Positions 6,837-8,531 of a stretch of DNA of 8,531 bases are shown here, one piece after another. Source of the DNA: Sulfitobacter sp. (GTDB lineage: Bacteria > Pseudomonadota > Alphaproteobacteria > Rhodobacterales > Rhodobacteraceae). The number at the start of each line of letters is the position of its first letter. The stretch's first letter is position 1. A program made the position numbers and the translations under genes. Under the pieces are notes generated by a model, which had not been told where the DNA came from, searched no databases, and worked only from the letters and a program-made list of their open reading frames with translations. The stretch is taken from assembly GCA_026421135.1 (NCBI GenBank), contig JAPKCR010000068.1, positions 1 to 8,531 of the forward strand, given 5' to 3'.

Positions 6837-8135
6837 ATGACCGACTTTTTCAATGGAATTCCGACGATCAATTACGATCCGGACGCGACACACGATTTCG
6901 CCTATCGCAGCTATAACCCTGACGAATTGCTGATGGGCAAAACAATGGCCGAGCATTTGCGCTTTGCCGTTGCGTACTGGCACAGCTTTGCGTGGGAAGG
7001 GGGCGATCCGTTTGGCGGCCAAACGTTCGAGCGCCCATGGTTTGGCGACACAATGGCGCATGCCAAGGTCAAGGCCGATACCGCGTTCGATATGTTCAAA
7101 ATTCTTGGACAGCCCTATTTCTGTTTTCACGATGCAGATGTGCGCCCCGAGGGCGATACGTTCGCCGAAAGCACCGCACGTCTGCACGAGATCACCGATT
7201 ATTTCGGCGAAAAGATGGAGCAAACAGGCACAAAGCTGCTTTGGGGCACTGCGAACCTGTTTTCAAACCGGCGTTATATGTCGGGTGCCGCTACTAACCC
7301 CGACCCTGAGATATTTGCCTATGCTGCCGCGACCGTCAAAGAATGTATCGACGTGACCCACAAGCTGGGTGGTGAAAACTATGTGCTGTGGGGCGGGCGC
7401 GAAGGCTATGAAACGCTGCTCAACACCGACATGAAACGCGAGCGTGAACAAGCTGGTCGATTCCTGCAAATGGCCGTGGAATATGCACGTAAAATCGGTT
7501 TCAAAGGCGGCATCCTGATCGAGCCTAAACCACAAGAACCTACAAAACATCAGTATGATTATGACGTCGCTACTGTTTATGGCTTCCTCAAGGATTTCGG
7601 GCTTGAGAACGAAGTGAAAGTAAACATCGAACAGGGTCACGCAATCTTGGCAGGACACTCGTTTGAACACGAGCTGGCGCTGTCATCCGCGCTTGGGATT
7701 TTCGGATCCATTGACATGAACCGCAATGATTACCAATCGGGCTGGGACACCGACCAGTTCCCCAACTCCGTCCCAGAAGTCGCATTGGCCTATTATGAAG
7801 TGCTAAAGGCAGGTGGATTCACAACTGGCGGCACGAATTTCGACGCCAAGCTGCGCCGTCAGTCGTTGGACGCACAAGATCTGATCCTTGCCCATGTCGG
7901 CGCAATGGATGTCTGCGCCCGCGGGCTGAAGGCCGCTGCTGCTATGCTGGAAGGCGGCAAACTAGAGGCTGCCCGCGAGGCCCGCTATGTCGGATGGGAT
8001 TCAGCACGCGGAAAGGGTTTGCTGAACAGCGACCTTGCAACGATCAATGCACAGGTGAAAGCAGATGCACTGAACCCGCAACCCGCTTCGGGTCGCCAAG
8101 AAGCATTGGAAAACTTGGTGAACCGGTATCTTTGA
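6837..8135 (+). CDS. xylA: Xylose isomerase
   Basis: XylA interconverts D-xylose and D-xylulose using two divalent metal ions. The 432-residue length and the N-terminal region place it with class II enzymes such as E. coli XylA (440). By comparison with that enzyme (offset of 3) the active-site residues are all present: H98 and D101 in 'CFHDAD', E229 and K231 in '[16 protein letters not shown]', E265, H268, D293, D304 and D306 in 'GWDTDQFPN', and D336 in '[10 protein letters not shown]'. The segment around the second metal site reads '[11 protein letters not shown]' where E. coli has 'IEANHATLAGH', so position 267 is Gly instead of Asn; I believe this is a common alphaproteobacterial form. 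AGGAG (6826-6830) lies 6 bases before the ATG, the best site among the downstream genes. It starts 21 bases after the xylB stop and is the last known xyl gene here. Confidence 0.97.
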   Translation: MTDFFNGIPTINYDPDATHDFAYRSYNPDELLMGKTMAEHLRFAVAYWHSFAWEGGDPFGGQTFERPWFGDTMAHAKVKADTAFDMFKILGQPYFCFHDADVRPEGDTFAESTARLHEITDYFGEKMEQTGTKLLWGTANLFSNRRYMSGAATNPDPEIFAYAAATVKECIDVTHKLGGENYVLWGGREGYETLLNTDMKREREQAGRFLQMAVEYARKIGFKGGILIEPKPQEPTKHQYDYDVATVYGFLKDFGLENEVKVNIEQGHAILAGHSFEHELALSSALGIFGSIDMNRNDYQSGWDTDQFPNSVPEVALAYYEVLKAGGFTTGGTNFDAKLRRQSLDAQDLILAHVGAMDVCARGLKAAAAMLEGGKLEAAREARYVGWDSARGKGLLNSDLATINAQVKADALNPQPASGRQEALENLVNRYL

Positions 8136-8165
8136 CCTTTGAGCCGCGTCGGATTACCTGAACCC

Positions 8166-8531
8166 ATGTTCAAACGCTACGCCATCTTCTTCACACCTCA
8201 ATCTGGTCGGTTTGCCCAATCAGGTGCCGCTTGGTTGGGGTGGGATTTGGTCCAAGGCTGCAGCGTTGCGCAGCCAGATACTGCGAAGGTCGACATTGCC
8301 GCCATAACAGCACGACCTCGTAAATACGGTTTGCATGCCACAATGAAGGCACCCTTTTCCCTTGCCGACGGCACGACTGAGCAAGATTTGACTGATGCGC
8401 TTGAGGCATTCTGCGCGGCGCAATATGCTGTTGCTCTTGAGGGTTTGGTCCTCAGCCAGATTGGTCGTTTCTTGGCACTGACACCTGTCGGCGATACAGG
8501 TGACGTCAATGCACTGGCGTCAACAGTTATG
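8166..8531 (+). CDS. DUF1045-family protein, 2H phosphoesterase-like (partial, C-terminus outside window)
   Basis: The frame is open from ATG 8166 to the window edge (122 codons). The N-terminus 'MFKRYAIFFTP' followed by 'GAAWLGWD' (20-27) and 'RKYGLHATMKAPFSLADG' (52-69) matches, from memory, the DUF1045 family, often named putative phosphonate metabolism protein. H57-A-T59 is the HxT half of a 2H phosphoesterase active site; the second half would lie beyond the window. Relatives are often found in phosphonate (C-P lyase) gene clusters, where a role on cyclic phosphate intermediates has been suggested, but the substrate is not established. It follows xylA by 30 bases with no hairpin or T tract between, so it may be co-transcribed, or it may open an unrelated gene set. 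There is no clear Shine-Dalgarno; an in-frame TTG at 8139 is less likely because the family N-terminus starts at the ATG. Confidence 0.8.
   Translation, partial: MFKRYAIFFTPQSGRFAQSGAAWLGWDLVQGCSVAQPDTAKVDIAAITARPRKYGLHATMKAPFSLADGTTEQDLTDALEAFCAAQYAVALEGLVLSQIGRFLALTPVGDTGDVNALASTVM

Noticed and set aside
8139..8165. TTG at 8139 as start of the DUF1045 gene
   Set aside because: No ribosome site, and the family N-terminus (MFKRYA) begins at the ATG at 8166.

Overview
The window is a D-xylose uptake and catabolism locus from an alphaproteobacterium, most likely a Rhodobacterales (Roseobacter-group) bacterium. That placement is inferred from three things: the protein-level character of the genes (a single-domain XylG, a XylA carrying '[11 protein letters not shown]', a DUF1045 gene), the moderately GC-rich coding sequence, and the gene order. 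I could not run a database search. Coding density is very high; no stretch over 300 bases lacks a gene, and I see no tRNA, rRNA, CRISPR or insertion sequence.

Layout. On the minus strand, positions 1945 to 671 encode a ROK-family repressor (XylR type) with a TTG start. Its stop overlaps by 4 bases the start of a second minus-strand gene (674 running off the window at 1), an exported FG-GAP/VCBS (CRTAC1-like) beta-propeller protein. A 205-base divergent control region (1946-2150) separates xylR from a plus-strand operon in the order xylF (periplasmic xylose-binding protein), xylH (permease), xylG (single-domain ATPase), xylB (xylulokinase) and xylA (xylose isomerase). A DUF1045 gene, cut by the right edge, starts 30 bases after xylA with no visible terminator.

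How it works together. XylF captures xylose in the periplasm and XylH/XylG import it. XylA isomerises it to D-xylulose and XylB phosphorylates that to D-xylulose 5-phosphate for the pentose phosphate pathway. This is the isomerase route; no gene of an oxidative (Weimberg/Dahms) route is visible here. XylR is expected to repress both directions from the divergent region and to release DNA when xylose is present.

The core genes are well-understood families. The less explained parts are the exported propeller protein translationally coupled to the repressor, the structured xylF-xylH spacer with two mutually exclusive foldings, several dyads in the divergent promoter region, and the DUF1045 gene trailing the operon.
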